DNA of 64,000 nucleotides, taken from NCBI RefSeq assembly GCF_040939785.1, contig NZ_CP162553.1, forward strand, positions 7,762,319-7,826,318. The letters run 5' to 3'. This stretch comes from Bradyrhizobium lupini. Its GTDB lineage: Bacteria > Pseudomonadota > Alphaproteobacteria > Rhizobiales > Xanthobacteraceae. Below the pieces are notes generated by a model. It worked only from the letters and a program-made list of their open reading frames with translations. It was not told the DNA's origin and searched no databases. The position numbers and the translations under genes are program-made. Below, piece by piece: positions 32,761 to 42,887 of the stretch (positions are counted from its first letter, which is position 1; the number at the start of each line of letters is the position of its first letter).

Positions 32761-34256
32761 CGGTAAACCCAGACTTCAGAGATCGGCTGTTCGCCCTGCA
32801 TCAAGATCGCCCTCAACTCGATCGGCGCGTCCTTCACGGCGCACTGGAAACTCAGGCGCCAGCCACCGGTTTCCGGGTTTGGCTGTGTGACGACGTTCTT
32901 GATCTCGGATTTGTCGGCGCTGACGGCACCCCTTACCTTGTTGGGATCGACCGCCTTCAGTCCGTCCCCGACGATTTCGAGCACGAACAATTTGCTGTCG
33001 TCGCCCCGCGCGCCAACGCCTGTGCGGGTGAACCGAGCCAGCGAATTGGGCTTCGGCGCGTCCGGACCCCAGTGCAGACGGTAGGTGTAGTTGTTTTCGC
33101 TCTTGGCCTGGAGAGCGGTTTTCGGGCGCCAGAAGGCGGCGATGTTGTCGTGAACTTCCTCCTTGGTCGGGATCTCAAAGAGGACCACACTGCCCTCTCC
33201 CCAATCTCCGATCGGTTCGACCCAGAGGCTTGGGCGACGCTCAAAGCGCGATTCGATGTCCTCGTAGGCAAAGAAGTTTCGTTCCCGCTGCATCAGGCCG
33301 AAGCCGCGAGGATTGAGATCATTGAATGTGCTGGCTTGCAGATCGCGCGGATTGTTGAGAGGACGCCAGAGTTGCTCGCCCTTTCCGTTGAACACGGCGA
33401 GCCCATCGGAGTCGTGCACGGCAGGGCGGAAATCGTCGACATCGTGTCGGTCGTTCGGACCGAAAAAGAACATGCTTGTCATGGGCGCCAGGCCGGCATG
33501 CTGCAGCTCGATCCGCGGATAGAGCGACATCTCCACGTCGAAGACCGTCGGAGCGCCCGGCCTGATCGTGAAGCGATAGCTTGCGGTAGCGCTCTTGCTG
33601 TCAAGCAGCGCATGGACCACCACAGATGTGGCACCCGGCGCGGGCTTCTCCAGCCAGAACGCCTTGAAGAAGGGAAATTCCTCCCCCTTGCTCTCGCCGG
33701 TATCGATCGACAGACCGCGCGCGGACAGGCCATAGGTCTCGCCTTTGGCAACGGCACGGAAGTAGCTGGCGCCGAGAAACGCGCAAACCTCGTCGTAATA
33801 GTCGGGGCGATTGATCGGGGCGTGAATGCGAAACCCGGCAAACCCGAGATCGGCGTCCGGTACCTGGCCGATATTGTCGCCGAATGCAAAATCGTCGCGC
33901 CGGTACCTGATCGGTACGGCTCGTCCGCCGGCGACCTCGTAAATGTCGACCCTGTTCTTATAGAAAAAGCCGCGGTGGAAAAACTGGACCTCGAAGGGCA
34001 GCTTCTCGCTCCGCCAAGCCGCGCGCTCCGGCAGAAAGCGAATTGACCGGTACTGATCGTAGGTGAGATCCTTGAGCGCGTCCGGGACCTTTTCCTCTGG
34101 TGGCGCAAAGGGCTTACTCGCCAAATTGCGGGCAAGGTCGCGGACATAAGAGGGACCAAACGGCAACTCCGCCGCCGATGCCGCAGAGACTGCGCCAGGT
34201 AGTAATGTCGCCAATGGCGTCAATGCCGAGGCTTCCAGGAATTGCCGGCGATTCAA
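32748..34256 (-). CDS. opgG: Glucan biosynthesis protein G (periplasmic)
   Basis: About 502 residues follow from the TTG at 34256; an in-frame TTG at 34457 would add 67 residues without export features, and no ATG is available. A Tat-type leader (NRRQFLEASALTPLATLLPG, cleavage near VSAASAAELP) matches the OpgD/OpgG family. The family body is complete: KDLTYDQYRSIRF, FFHRGFFYKNRVDIYEV, FRIHAPINRPDYYDE, FFGPNDRHDVDDFRP, RNFFAYEDIESRFERRPS. OpgG/OpgD are periplasmic beta-glucan-processing proteins. The tag OpgG rather than OpgD rests on linkage with opgH. Confidence 0.88.
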   Translation of the reverse strand: MNRRQFLEASALTPLATLLPGAVSAASAAELPFGPSYVRDLARNLASKPFAPPEEKVPDALKDLTYDQYRSIRFLPERAAWRSEKLPFEVQFFHRGFFYKNRVDIYEVAGGRAVPIRYRRDDFAFGDNIGQVPDADLGFAGFRIHAPINRPDYYDEVCAFLGASYFRAVAKGETYGLSARGLSIDTGESKGEEFPFFKAFWLEKPAPGATSVVVHALLDSKSATASYRFTIRPGAPTVFDVEMSLYPRIELQHAGLAPMTSMFFFGPNDRHDVDDFRPAVHDSDGLAVFNGKGEQLWRPLNNPRDLQASTFNDLNPRGFGLMQRERNFFAYEDIESRFERRPSLWVEPIGDWGEGSVVLFEIPTKEEVHDNIAAFWRPKTALQAKSENNYTYRLHWGPDAPKPNSLARFTRTGVGARGDDSKLFVLEIVGDGLKAVDPNKVRGAVSADKSEIKNVVTQPNPETGGWRLSFQCAVKDAPIELRAILMQGEQPISEVWVYRWAP

Positions 34257-34490
34257 CTGTGCTACCCGTTCGGTTCCAACCGCAGTGCAACCCCCTCGTC
34301 GCGACCGAGTTCCACGGACGTCGCCGAATCCGGGCGGAGTGTGGCCGACGACCTCGTCGAGCGGGCTTGGGCGATTTCGCGCTGCTTGGCCTTGGTTGCG
34401 CCTGCAGGACAAGCTGCAATTTCCGATTGCGCATTCTTGAGCCAGGGCGGCGCGCAACGTTGTAGCCCCGAAGGTAACTGGATGATCGCT

Positions 34491-35318
34491 CTAGCGCACG
34501 AGCAGCAACTCCAGCTGGCTCTGCGCTTTCTTGACCGCCGTCGCATACCAGCTCTGGCTTGGTGCCTCCTTGGCGAAGCACGCCGTGTACGCGGTCATCG
34601 CGTTGTCTTCGCGGGTGATGTCGCCGCGCGGGTCTTTCTTGTCGATGGGTTTGGCCATCATCTGCTTCCAGACCTTTTCGCAGGCCGGGATCTCAGCCGT
34701 CTTCACCGCGTCGCTTGCGGCGAGAAAGAAGACCTTGTCGCCCTGGATCGCGACGACGTCGATTTCATGCGGCGGTCCCTTCAAATCGCCATTGCCGCGC
34801 ACGCCCAGTACGGCGACCGCAGCGCTCGCTGCCGCGGGCTTCGTGATCGGCAGCTCGGCATATTTGGCGAAGGCGGAGTCCTGGATCGCCTGATAGTAGA
34901 AGCGGTCCGATTTGAACGCCGCGCCGATCTCCTGCGGCATGCCGTCCTCGCGGTGCTCGCGAAGCCAGTGCCTGAGCAAGCCGGTCGTGGTCGCCACCGC
35001 TTGCATCTTGTCGCCTTCGGAGGCGAAGCCGAGCCCGTCGAGATGGCCAAAGCCGGAGTCGCCCTTGAAGAGCGTGTCCGCATTCGTCTTGCCGTCGGCC
35101 GGCAGTCCCTTGATTGCGACGGGACCCACCAGGCTGCGCAGGACGCCCGTCAACTCGTTGAGCGCCGCATCGTGCTGCTTATAGGTCTCGTCGTTTTCCG
35201 CAGCTTTCGAGAACTTTGCGATGTAGCGATCGCGCAGGTCGAGATAATGCTGCTCGGGCGTGGCCGCATCGGCGGGCGTAGCGAAGACGAGCAGGCAGAG
35301 CAAGGCAAGCGATCTCAT
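34491..35318 (-). CDS. Secreted hypothetical protein next to PepSY/TonB-receptor genes
   Basis: The 275-residue protein from the ATG at 35318 has a Sec signal (MRSLALLCLLVFATPADA-ATP). The mature protein is soluble and helical, with HYLDLRDRYIAKFSKAAEND, a GFGHLDGLGFASEGDKM segment and two Cys (IPACEKVWKQMM, AYTACFAKEAP) that could pair. I do not recognise the family. It lies 82 bases downstream of the PepSY membrane protein on the same strand, behind a TonB-dependent receptor, so it probably belongs to the same metal- or siderophore-uptake unit. Confidence 0.75.
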   Translation of the reverse strand: MRSLALLCLLVFATPADAATPEQHYLDLRDRYIAKFSKAAENDETYKQHDAALNELTGVLRSLVGPVAIKGLPADGKTNADTLFKGDSGFGHLDGLGFASEGDKMQAVATTTGLLRHWLREHREDGMPQEIGAAFKSDRFYYQAIQDSAFAKYAELPITKPAAASAAVAVLGVRGNGDLKGPPHEIDVVAIQGDKVFFLAASDAVKTAEIPACEKVWKQMMAKPIDKKDPRGDITREDNAMTAYTACFAKEAPSQSWYATAVKKAQSQLELLLVR

Positions 35319-35399
35319 GCGATTTCCGGCAAGACGGGGGGATCTCCAGTCTTTGTGCCGGTGCCGGGCGGGAAGGTTCATCCGCGCCGGACGAACGCC

Positions 35400-36692
35400 C
35401 TACTCCGCCGGTGTCAGCTGCTGCCGGCTCGGGCGCATCGCCGCCGTCGCCCGCACGCGCACGCGGGCGCGGCGCTTGCGCCACCAGATCACGATTCCGG
35501 TGACCGAGAGCGCCGCCACCACCAGCCCCATGACCGAGATCAGAATGCGGCCGAACAGCCCGACGATGCGGCCCGAATGCAGCGGGAATTGCGCCTGTAC
35601 GAAGATGTCGGCGGCGGTGCCGACCCAGGGCAGCCGTTCGCCGATCGGACGACCGTCCTCGCTGTCGTAATAGAGCTGCGCCGGGCCGACGCCGCCGGCG
35701 CCGTGATCGTCGCCGGGGTGGAAGAAGGCCGCGGCATAGACGCCGTGGGCCGGGCCGTGATTGACCGAGCCGACCGGGATGGTCCACCCTCGCCCCTTGC
35801 CGTCGACCGCCGCGCGCGCGGCGATGTCGGCGAAGCTGACCTTGGGCTCGATGGGGTCGTCGAGATCGCGATACGGCCGCTGCTCATAGGGCGTCGGCGT
35901 GTAGTTCGACACCATTTTCATCAGCGGCGAGAACACCTCGAAATAGAGGTTCAGCGAGAACGCCGTGAAGGCGATGATGAAGAGCACGCCCCAGGTCCAC
36001 AGGCTGAAAGCGCGGTGGATATCGAAATTGATCCGGTAGGCGCTGCCTGACGTCTTGATGGTCCACGCGGGCGCCCAACGCGCCCAGAAGCCGCGTTCGA
36101 GCTGGCGCGTGACCTGGGGTGCCCGCGCCGCCCGGGCGCGCCGGCGCGAGGGCAGCGTCAAATACAAGCCGACGAAGCAGTCGATGGTCCAGATGATGGC
36201 GATCACGCCGAGCAGGCGCATGCCCCAGCGGTCGCTGCCCCAGAATTCCGGGATGTGCATGGTGTAGTGCAGCTTGTAGAGGAACGAGACGAAGTTTTCG
36301 CGCGTCACCGGACACACCGCGCCCCAATAGCGCCGGCCGAGCTCGGCGCCAGTATTGGGGTCCAGAAAGATCTGATTGTAGTCGAGCGGATAGCGCTTGC
36401 CGGTCGCGGGATCGATCCTGGGCATGACGAAGAACCACAGCGAGTGGCCCTCCTCCGGCGTCATGAACAGGTAGACAACGCGCGCGCGGGGATCGCGCTG
36501 CTCGATCATCTTGGCGAGATCGATCGAGGGAATGGCCGGGCCCTTGCTGCTGACGTCGAACAGATGGCTGTTCAGGACCTCGTCGATCTCGTGATCCCAG
36601 GAGATGATCGCCCCGGTGATACCGGAGAAGAACAGGAATCCGGCCGTGAGCAGTCCCGCCCAGCGATGCAGCTTGCCGAATATCGCTCTCAT
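35400..36692 (-). CDS. PepSY-associated transmembrane protein (PiuB-type, iron-uptake linked)
   Basis: The 430-residue inner-membrane protein begins with a span (LHRWAGLLTAGFLFFSGITG), has LHYTMHIPEFWGSDRWGMRL followed by a second span, a third at about 240 (FSLWTWGVLFIIAFTAFSLN) and a last at about 385-410, with PepSY-like periplasmic loops between. Conserved His residues in the spans (LHRW, LHYTMH) match the family and may bind haem or metal. Such proteins accompany TonB receptors and reduce or move ferric siderophores. It lies 52 bases after the receptor gene, same strand. Confidence 0.88.
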   Translation of the reverse strand: MRAIFGKLHRWAGLLTAGFLFFSGITGAIISWDHEIDEVLNSHLFDVSSKGPAIPSIDLAKMIEQRDPRARVVYLFMTPEEGHSLWFFVMPRIDPATGKRYPLDYNQIFLDPNTGAELGRRYWGAVCPVTRENFVSFLYKLHYTMHIPEFWGSDRWGMRLLGVIAIIWTIDCFVGLYLTLPSRRRARAARAPQVTRQLERGFWARWAPAWTIKTSGSAYRINFDIHRAFSLWTWGVLFIIAFTAFSLNLYFEVFSPLMKMVSNYTPTPYEQRPYRDLDDPIEPKVSFADIAARAAVDGKGRGWTIPVGSVNHGPAHGVYAAAFFHPGDDHGAGGVGPAQLYYDSEDGRPIGERLPWVGTAADIFVQAQFPLHSGRIVGLFGRILISVMGLVVAALSVTGIVIWWRKRRARVRVRATAAMRPSRQQLTPAE

Positions 36693-36744
36693 CGTCTTCT
36701 CTCATCAAGCAGGCCCGGCCGCCATTGCCGGACCGTCCTAGACC

Positions 36745-39058
36745 TCACCACCGATACGTCAGCTTGCCGATGGCCTTGCGTCCCTCTGCGTAGAAGCAGC
36801 CCGACAGGCTGTAACAGGCGGCGACGTAGCGGGTGTCGGCGAGATTGGTGACGTTCAGCGACAGGCGCCAATTGTCCCTGGTGTAGGCGAGCAGCGCGTC
36901 CAGCACGGTCGCGGATCCGACCTTGAATGTATTGGCGTCATCGCCCCAGGTCGCGCCGACATAGCGGACGCCGCCGCCGAACTGCAGGCCCGCGAGCGGC
37001 CCGGTCTGAAGCGTATAGTCGTTCCACAGCGAGGCGCGGTTGAGCGGCACGGTGACCGGCGCCTTGCCGACATTCACCGGATCCTGCGTGACGATTGCAT
37101 CGACATAGGCATAGGCCGCGCGCAGGTTCCAGCCGTCGGCGAGCGACATCGTGCCTTCGAGCTCGAGGCCGCGCGATTTCACTTGACCGGTCTGCTCGGC
37201 AATGTTGAGCGGAGGCGCAAAGGTGACGACGTTGTCGCGCGTCAGGTCGAAGGCGGCGAAGGTGAACAGCGCGTTCCATCCGAGCGGCTGGTACTTGACG
37301 CCCACCTCGTACTGCACGCCGGTCTCGGGATTGAGCAGCTGTCCGCTCGGGCCGGTCGCGAGCACCGGCAGGAACGATTCGAGTAGCTGAAATAGGGCGC
37401 GATGCCGTTGTCGAAATTGTACATCATTGCGGCGCGGCCGGTGAAGGCCGACGCATCCTTCGCGACCGACGTATTGAAGATGCCGCTGCCGACCTGCGTC
37501 GTTACAAAATCCTGGCGGCCACCGAGCTGGAACGAGAGCCGGCCGAGCTTGATCTGGTCCTGCGCGTAGAGGCCGACCTGCGACTGCTTGACCCCGGTGT
37601 CGTCGCTCATGGCGCCCATGGTCCAGTCGTAGCTGTAGACCGGGCTGAAGACGTTGATCTCGGGCGCGGACGTCGTGACGCCAAAGGCGGTGTCGCGGAA
37701 TCTGGTGTTGCGATAGTCGATCCCGACCAGCGTGGTGTGGCTGAGAAAGCCGGTGGTGAATTTGCCCTGGAGCTGGTTGTCCACGGCGAAGGAGTCGATG
37801 TAGGAGTTGCTGTAGCTGCCGAAACGGGCGAGCTGTCCCGCGGCCTCGTCGGTATAGCCTCCGCCGAAAAACACCTTCTCCTCGTTGTGCTGGTAGGCGT
37901 AGCGCAAATTCTGCCGGAATGTGATGTTGTCGGTGAAATTGTGCGAGAGCTGGTAGCCGGCGGTCGCGATCTCGGTGTTGAACGCGTTGAAGCTCGGCAC
38001 GCCCGCGAAGAACGAGACCGGGATGGTGCGGCCGTTGTTTGGCCACACCGTGCCCGAGGCCGGCAAGAACTGGAGGCCCCACCCTGCCCGGTCGCGCTGG
38101 TAGTTGGCGAGGATCGTGATGGTGGTGTCATCGTTCGGCTTGAACGTGACGGCGGGCGCGACGAAGACGCGGTTGTCCTTGGTGAAGTCGACCTGGGTTT
38201 CGCCGTCGCGCACCACGCCGGTCAGGCGCCACAGCACGGTGCCGTCCTTGTTGGCGGGACCGCCCATGTCGAACTGGCCCTGATAGCGGTTGAAGCTGCC
38301 GCCCGAGATCGAGACCTCGCCGAACTGCTGGGCCGTCGGCAGCTTGGTCACGTAGTTGAGGATGCCGCCGGTGCCGCTGCCGCCATACATCGCCGAGGAT
38401 GGGCCCTTGAGAACCTCGAGACGCTCGGCGCCATAGGGATCGAGGCCGTTGAAGTGCACGTAATTGCTGGAGGAATCCGCAAACCGTCGACATAGAGGCC
38501 CGACATGGTGGTGTCGAAGCCGCGGATCTGGAGGGCGCCGAAGCGCGTGTCCGAGCCGCCGTTGACGTCGCCGCTGACGCCGGCGGTGTAGCGCAACGCC
38601 TCGCCGATCGAGACCGCGCCCTGGTTCCTGACCTGGTCGGTCGTGACGACGGAGACGGACTGCGGGGTTTCGATCAGCGGCGTATCCGTCTTGGTCGCGG
38701 TGCCGCTGCGCGTCGCAACGAAACCGCGCACCGGACCATTGGAGCGTTCACCGGTGGCGTCGTTCGAGGATGCCGACTGGGTTGGCGCAGCTTGCTGCGA
38801 CGGAGAGCGACGATTGGCGCGCGCGGTGCGTGTCGCCGCTGACTGTCGCGTTGAGGCGACCGCTGCAGGCCGGGCGCGCTGAGCCGGGGCTTCGACGGTG
38901 ACGGCGGGGATCTGCGTTTGCGCCTCCACGGCACCGAAGGGAACGACGAGAGCAAATGTGCTGGCCGCTCCGAGGAAGAGAGTCTGTATCTGTCGACGAC
39001 GCGTGTCGGCACGCGAAGCAAGTTGGAAATCGGTCACGTTTGTCGAGGCCCCACGCAC
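36745..39058 (-). CDS. TonB-dependent siderophore receptor, two frameshifts
   Basis: Three overlapping frames assemble into one outer-membrane receptor of about 770 residues. It has a leader (LFLGAASTFALVVPFGAVEA), a TonB box/linker, a plug (TDTPLIETPQSVSVVTTDQV, then RYTAGVSGDVNGG, RLEVLKGPSSAMYG) and a 22-strand barrel ending FYAEGRKAIGKLTYRW with the terminal aromatic. The breaks are near 38478-38482 and 37381-37384; each is repaired by adding one G to a G run. The siderophore family is FpvA/FhuA-like. I read the breaks as sequence errors. The start is uncertain: GTG at 39058 or 39037. Confidence 0.85.
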
Positions 39059-39249
39059 TGCCGGCTTCGCCGGTATCGTTTTTGATGCCTCGCCCTAACG
39101 CAGGCGATTTCGGAGTGCGATAGGAACTGCGTTAGAATTTCTCCAGACGCGTGCGCAACGCGTGCGACGAATGCACTCAGTCGTGTCTCGAAGTTTGGAA
39201 TGCTTCCAGACCGACAAGAACCTGCTTGTTCGAAATGTCTTAAACGGCG

Positions 39250-39915
39250 TCAGCGATGTCGCAGCCGGCGATTAACCCGGCGCGCGAGATAATCGCCGGC
39301 GCTCTGCACGAGCTGCACCAGCGCGATCAGCACCACGACGACGGCCAGCATCATCTCCGGCATGAAGCGCTGATAGCCGTAGCGGATGCCGAGATCGCCC
39401 AGGCCTCCGCCTCCGACGGCGCCGACCATGGCGGAATAGCCGAGCAGGCTGACAACCGCGAGCGTCAGCGCCAGCAGAAGACCCGGCAGCGCTTCGGGGA
39501 TCAGCACCTTGAGCACGATCTGCATCGGCGAGGCCCCGAACGAGGACGCCGTCTCGATCAGGCCGCCATCGACCTCGCGGATCGCGGCCTCGACCAGGCG
39601 CGCGATGAACGGCGCCGATGCGATCGTCAACGGTACGATCGCGGCCGTCGATCCGATCGAGGTGCCGGCCACCAACCGCGTGAACGGGATAATGGCGACG
39701 ACCAGGATGATGAAAGGCGTGGATCGCGTCGCGTTGACGACGGCACCGAGCACGCGATTGACGATGGGCGCCGCGAACAGCTCGCCTTTCCGGCTGGTCG
39801 CGAGAAAGACGCCGAGCGGCAGGCCGAAGGCGGTGCCGATCAGCGCGGCGAGCCCGACCATGTACAGGCTCTCGCCGGTCGCCTGGATGATCAGGTTGAT
39901 GAGTTCAGGCGACAT
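39250..39915 (-). CDS. metI: D-methionine ABC transporter permease
   Basis: The 221-residue inner-membrane permease has five spans and the ABC-importer EAA loop (IETASSFGASPMQIVLKVLIPEALP). The type MVGLAALIGTAFGLPLGVFL... VNATRSTPFIILVVAIIPFTR is MetI. With MetN it forms the MetNI importer for L- and D-methionine. The start overlaps the end of metN by 25 bases. No metQ binding protein is present on either side. Confidence 0.9.
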   Translation of the reverse strand: MSPELINLIIQATGESLYMVGLAALIGTAFGLPLGVFLATSRKGELFAAPIVNRVLGAVVNATRSTPFIILVVAIIPFTRLVAGTSIGSTAAIVPLTIASAPFIARLVEAAIREVDGGLIETASSFGASPMQIVLKVLIPEALPGLLLALTLAVVSLLGYSAMVGAVGGGGLGDLGIRYGYQRFMPEMMLAVVVVLIALVQLVQSAGDYLARRVNRRLRHR

Positions 39916-41072
39916 AGCCGAGAGCGCTCCGCGGGGAATTGATATTGTGAAAGCCAGGCCAGCGTGCGCGTCGTCGCGTCCTCGCCGCCGGACATGCCGA
40001 GAGGGATACCAAGCGTCAGCGAGCCCACATGCTGGCCGCCGATCTCGTCGATGCGGGCCGACAGCAGCGACACGTCGAGGCCGAGCTCGCGCGCCAGCCG
40101 CGCCACCATCGTGTCGCCGGCCCCTGCCCCGCGCACCTTGACGCGGATCACGGCCTGTCCGGCCGGAGGCTGCTCCGAAACGATCCGGCTCGCCAGCGAC
40201 ACCGGCAGGCTGTCTCCGATTACTTCGGCCAGGAAGGATTGCGTGATCGGATGCTTGGGGTAGGTGAAGATGTTGGCGACATGGCCGCTCTCGACGACGC
40301 GGCCGGCATCGAGCACCACGACATCCCCCACAAGTTGGCGCACCACGGACATCTCATGGGTGATCAGTACGATGGTCACGCCCAGCTCGCGGTTGATGTT
40401 CGCGAGCAGATCGAGGATCGCCCGCGTGGTCTGCGGATCGAGCGCCGAGGTCGCCTCATCCGACAGCAGCACGCTCGGCCGCGTCGCGAGCGCACGGGCA
40501 ATGCCGACGCGCTGCTTCTGGCCGCCGGAGAGTTCTGACGGGTAGCGATCGTGCTTGTCTGCGATGCCCACCAGCGCAAGCAGCTCGGCCACGCGCGCGC
40601 GGATATCGGCCTTGGCCCAGCCGGCGATCTCCAGCGGCAGCGCGATGTTGGCGGCAGCGGTGCGGGAGGACAGCAGATTGAAGTGCTGGAAGATCATGCC
40701 GATCGAGCGCTGCGCCAGCCGCAAGTCGCGGCCCGAGAGCGCCGAGATATCTCTGTTATCGACGACGACGCGGCCCGTGGTCGGCCTCTCCAGGCCGTTG
40801 ATGAGCCGGACCAGGCTCGATTTGCCGGCGCCGGAGCGGCCGATGATTCCGGTGATCGAACCGCGCGGGATGGCGAAGTCGATGTTTTGCAGGGCATTGA
40901 CGCCGGGCTTGCCGCGATAGGCCGGATAGGTTTTCGAGATGCCTTCGAAGCGGACCATCGCGTCGGACGCAGTCGCGGCAGGTGAGATCGCGTGAGCTGA
41001 GATCGCGTCAAACTTTTCGATCGGCTGTCCGATCGCGAGCGACGGGTGGACGTTCATGGAGGCGGCCTTCAT
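39891..41072 (-). CDS. metN: Methionine ABC transporter ATP-binding protein
   Basis: The protein has 393 residues from the ATG at 41072 (AAGGGA upstream; ATG 41057 is also possible). ABC motifs are Walker A GRSGAGKSS, signature LSGGQKQR, Walker B SVLLSDEATSALD and the switch His in VLITHEMSV. The C-terminal ~90 residues (VIRVKVRGAGAGDTMVARLA... LTLGIPLGMSGGED) form the NIL domain that lets methionine inhibit the transporter in MetN proteins. The first 30 residues are a non-family N-terminal extension. The frame continues into metI by 25 bases (coupled). Confidence 0.92.
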   Translation of the reverse strand: MKAASMNVHPSLAIGQPIEKFDAISAHAISPAATASDAMVRFEGISKTYPAYRGKPGVNALQNIDFAIPRGSITGIIGRSGAGKSSLVRLINGLERPTTGRVVVDNRDISALSGRDLRLAQRSIGMIFQHFNLLSSRTAAANIALPLEIAGWAKADIRARVAELLALVGIADKHDRYPSELSGGQKQRVGIARALATRPSVLLSDEATSALDPQTTRAILDLLANINRELGVTIVLITHEMSVVRQLVGDVVVLDAGRVVESGHVANIFTYPKHPITQSFLAEVIGDSLPVSLASRIVSEQPPAGQAVIRVKVRGAGAGDTMVARLARELGLDVSLLSARIDEIGGQHVGSLTLGIPLGMSGGEDATTRTLAWLSQYQFPAERSRLCRLNSST

Positions 41073-41298
41073 GCACAATAGTTCCCTTGCCCCTGGGCAT
41101 CCGGGAACGGTCGCATCAAGCGACGGAGAGTGAAACCGCGATGAGGACTCGGCTGGAGCGCGCTGCACCGCAGCACGCACAATCGCCCTTTCGGGTCGCT
41201 CTGGCAATGTCAGATATTTGCGGGGAGTTGGACGAAGTTTTTCAAATGTCTTCCCGCTGAAGAAAATTCATCTGCCGCCGCATTGCCTCCCGCCCGAC

Positions 41299-42771
41299 TC
41301 AGTGGACCTGCAACCAGGGCCATACGATCAGCAGGAGCCCCGCGAAATAGAGCATCCCAAAGATCAGCCCAAAACCCCAGAACTGACCCTTGCCGATATA
41401 GCCGCTCCCGAAATACATCGGCGCCGGCCCGGTCGCGTAAGGCGAGATCACCCCCATCAGGCCGAGCGAATACATGCAGAGCATGGCGAGCGTCGTGACT
41501 GGTAGGTCGGGGATGCCGGATCCGACCGCGAGCACCACGGGCAGCACGGCGGCGGCATGCGAGGTGATGCTCGAGAAGAAATAGTGGATCCAGAAGAACA
41601 GCGCGACCAGCAGGAGCATTGCGGTCGACGGCGACAGCCCGGCGAGCGGCTTTGCGTATTCGGTCGCGAACCATTTGATGAAGCCGATCTCGTTGAGGCC
41701 CGAGGCCAGCGTCAGCAGCGAGGTGAAATAGAAGAACACCTCCCAGGCGCCCTTCTCGGCGACGATGTCGGCAAACTCGATCACGCCCGTCACCAGCATC
41801 AGCGAGATCACGATGAACACGACGGTGGTGGCGTTGACGAAATTCGAGCCCAGAAGCGGCACGCGGATGTCCGGGCTCGAGCCCGCGATCCACAGGAACA
41901 TCGCGAGCAAGATCAGCGCCAGCATGATCCATTCATTGCGCGACATCGGGCCCATCTCCGCGAGCTCCTTCGATGCCCATTCGGAAATTTCCGGGCTGCT
42001 CTTCACCTCGGGGCGGCAGACCGCGTAGCTGAGCAGCGGGACCAGCACCATCAGGAGCAGGCCGAGCGGCGCAAAGCCGATGAACCACTGCGCCCAGCTG
42101 ACGTCGATTCCGGCGGTCTTCTTGGCGATGGCGAGCGCCGCTGCATTGGGCGCCAGCGCGGTGAAGAACAATGAGCTGGTGACGGCGGTCGACGCGAACG
42201 CGGTCCACATCACGTAGGTGCCGATCTTGCCGGCGGTCGGTCCTGGCTCGGAGCCGTAGATGCGCGGGATGTTGCTGATGATGGGATAGACGATGCCGCC
42301 GCTGCGCGCGGTGTTGGACGGTGTCGCCGGCGCCAGCAAGAAGTCCGACATCGCCACCGCATAGCCGAGACCGAGCGTGTTGGTGCCGAGCTTTTGCACC
42401 AGCACGAGCGCAATACGCCGGCCCAGCTGGCTCTTGCGGTACCCGATCGAGAACACGAAGGCGCCGACGATCAGCCACACCGTGCTCTCGGCAAAGCCCG
42501 CCAGCATCCAGCGCAGCGACTTGGTCGGATCGGGATCGATATAACCGCCGACGCCGGCAACCGTCAGCCCGATCAGGCCGACCGCGCCCACCGGCATCGA
42601 TTCCAGGATGAGCCCGGTGATGACGGCCGCGAAGATCGCAAAATAGTGCCACTGATTGGCGTTGAGCCCTGCGGGCACCGGCCACAGATAGATCAGCAGC
42701 CATACCGCGAGCGGCGCGATCAGCTTCCAGCGAAACCCTTTCGCCTCGGGTGCCTGCGTGCCAGTGGTCAT
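41299..42771 (-). CDS. DASS-family anion:sodium symporter (CitT/TtdT-like)
   Basis: The 490-residue inner-membrane carrier has about 12 spans. Family marks are LAPATPSNTARSGGIVYPII (the SNT motif of the Na/substrate site), TAVTSSLFFTALAPN and the second SNT-like motif in FFSSITSHAAAVLPV (SIT). The DASS family (CitT, TtdT, SdcS) moves di- and tricarboxylates. GAGGGCCC precedes the ATG at 42771. It adds a third carboxylate-type uptake system to the two TRAP systems here. The exact substrate is unknown. Confidence 0.9.
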   Translation of the reverse strand: MTTGTQAPEAKGFRWKLIAPLAVWLLIYLWPVPAGLNANQWHYFAIFAAVITGLILESMPVGAVGLIGLTVAGVGGYIDPDPTKSLRWMLAGFAESTVWLIVGAFVFSIGYRKSQLGRRIALVLVQKLGTNTLGLGYAVAMSDFLLAPATPSNTARSGGIVYPIISNIPRIYGSEPGPTAGKIGTYVMWTAFASTAVTSSLFFTALAPNAAALAIAKKTAGIDVSWAQWFIGFAPLGLLLMVLVPLLSYAVCRPEVKSSPEISEWASKELAEMGPMSRNEWIMLALILLAMFLWIAGSSPDIRVPLLGSNFVNATTVVFIVISLMLVTGVIEFADIVAEKGAWEVFFYFTSLLTLASGLNEIGFIKWFATEYAKPLAGLSPSTAMLLLVALFFWIHYFFSSITSHAAAVLPVVLAVGSGIPDLPVTTLAMLCMYSLGLMGVISPYATGPAPMYFGSGYIGKGQFWGFGLIFGMLYFAGLLLIVWPWLQVH

Positions 42772-42887
42772 GGGCCCTCCCCCTCGATCGTCATTGTCGT
42801 CTGCCGGCCCGTTGATCGGACGTATTGTTTTTGTCCCACGCGGCGTATACGGATTGTCCGCGGCGCAATCAATGGCCGGGCCGGCTT

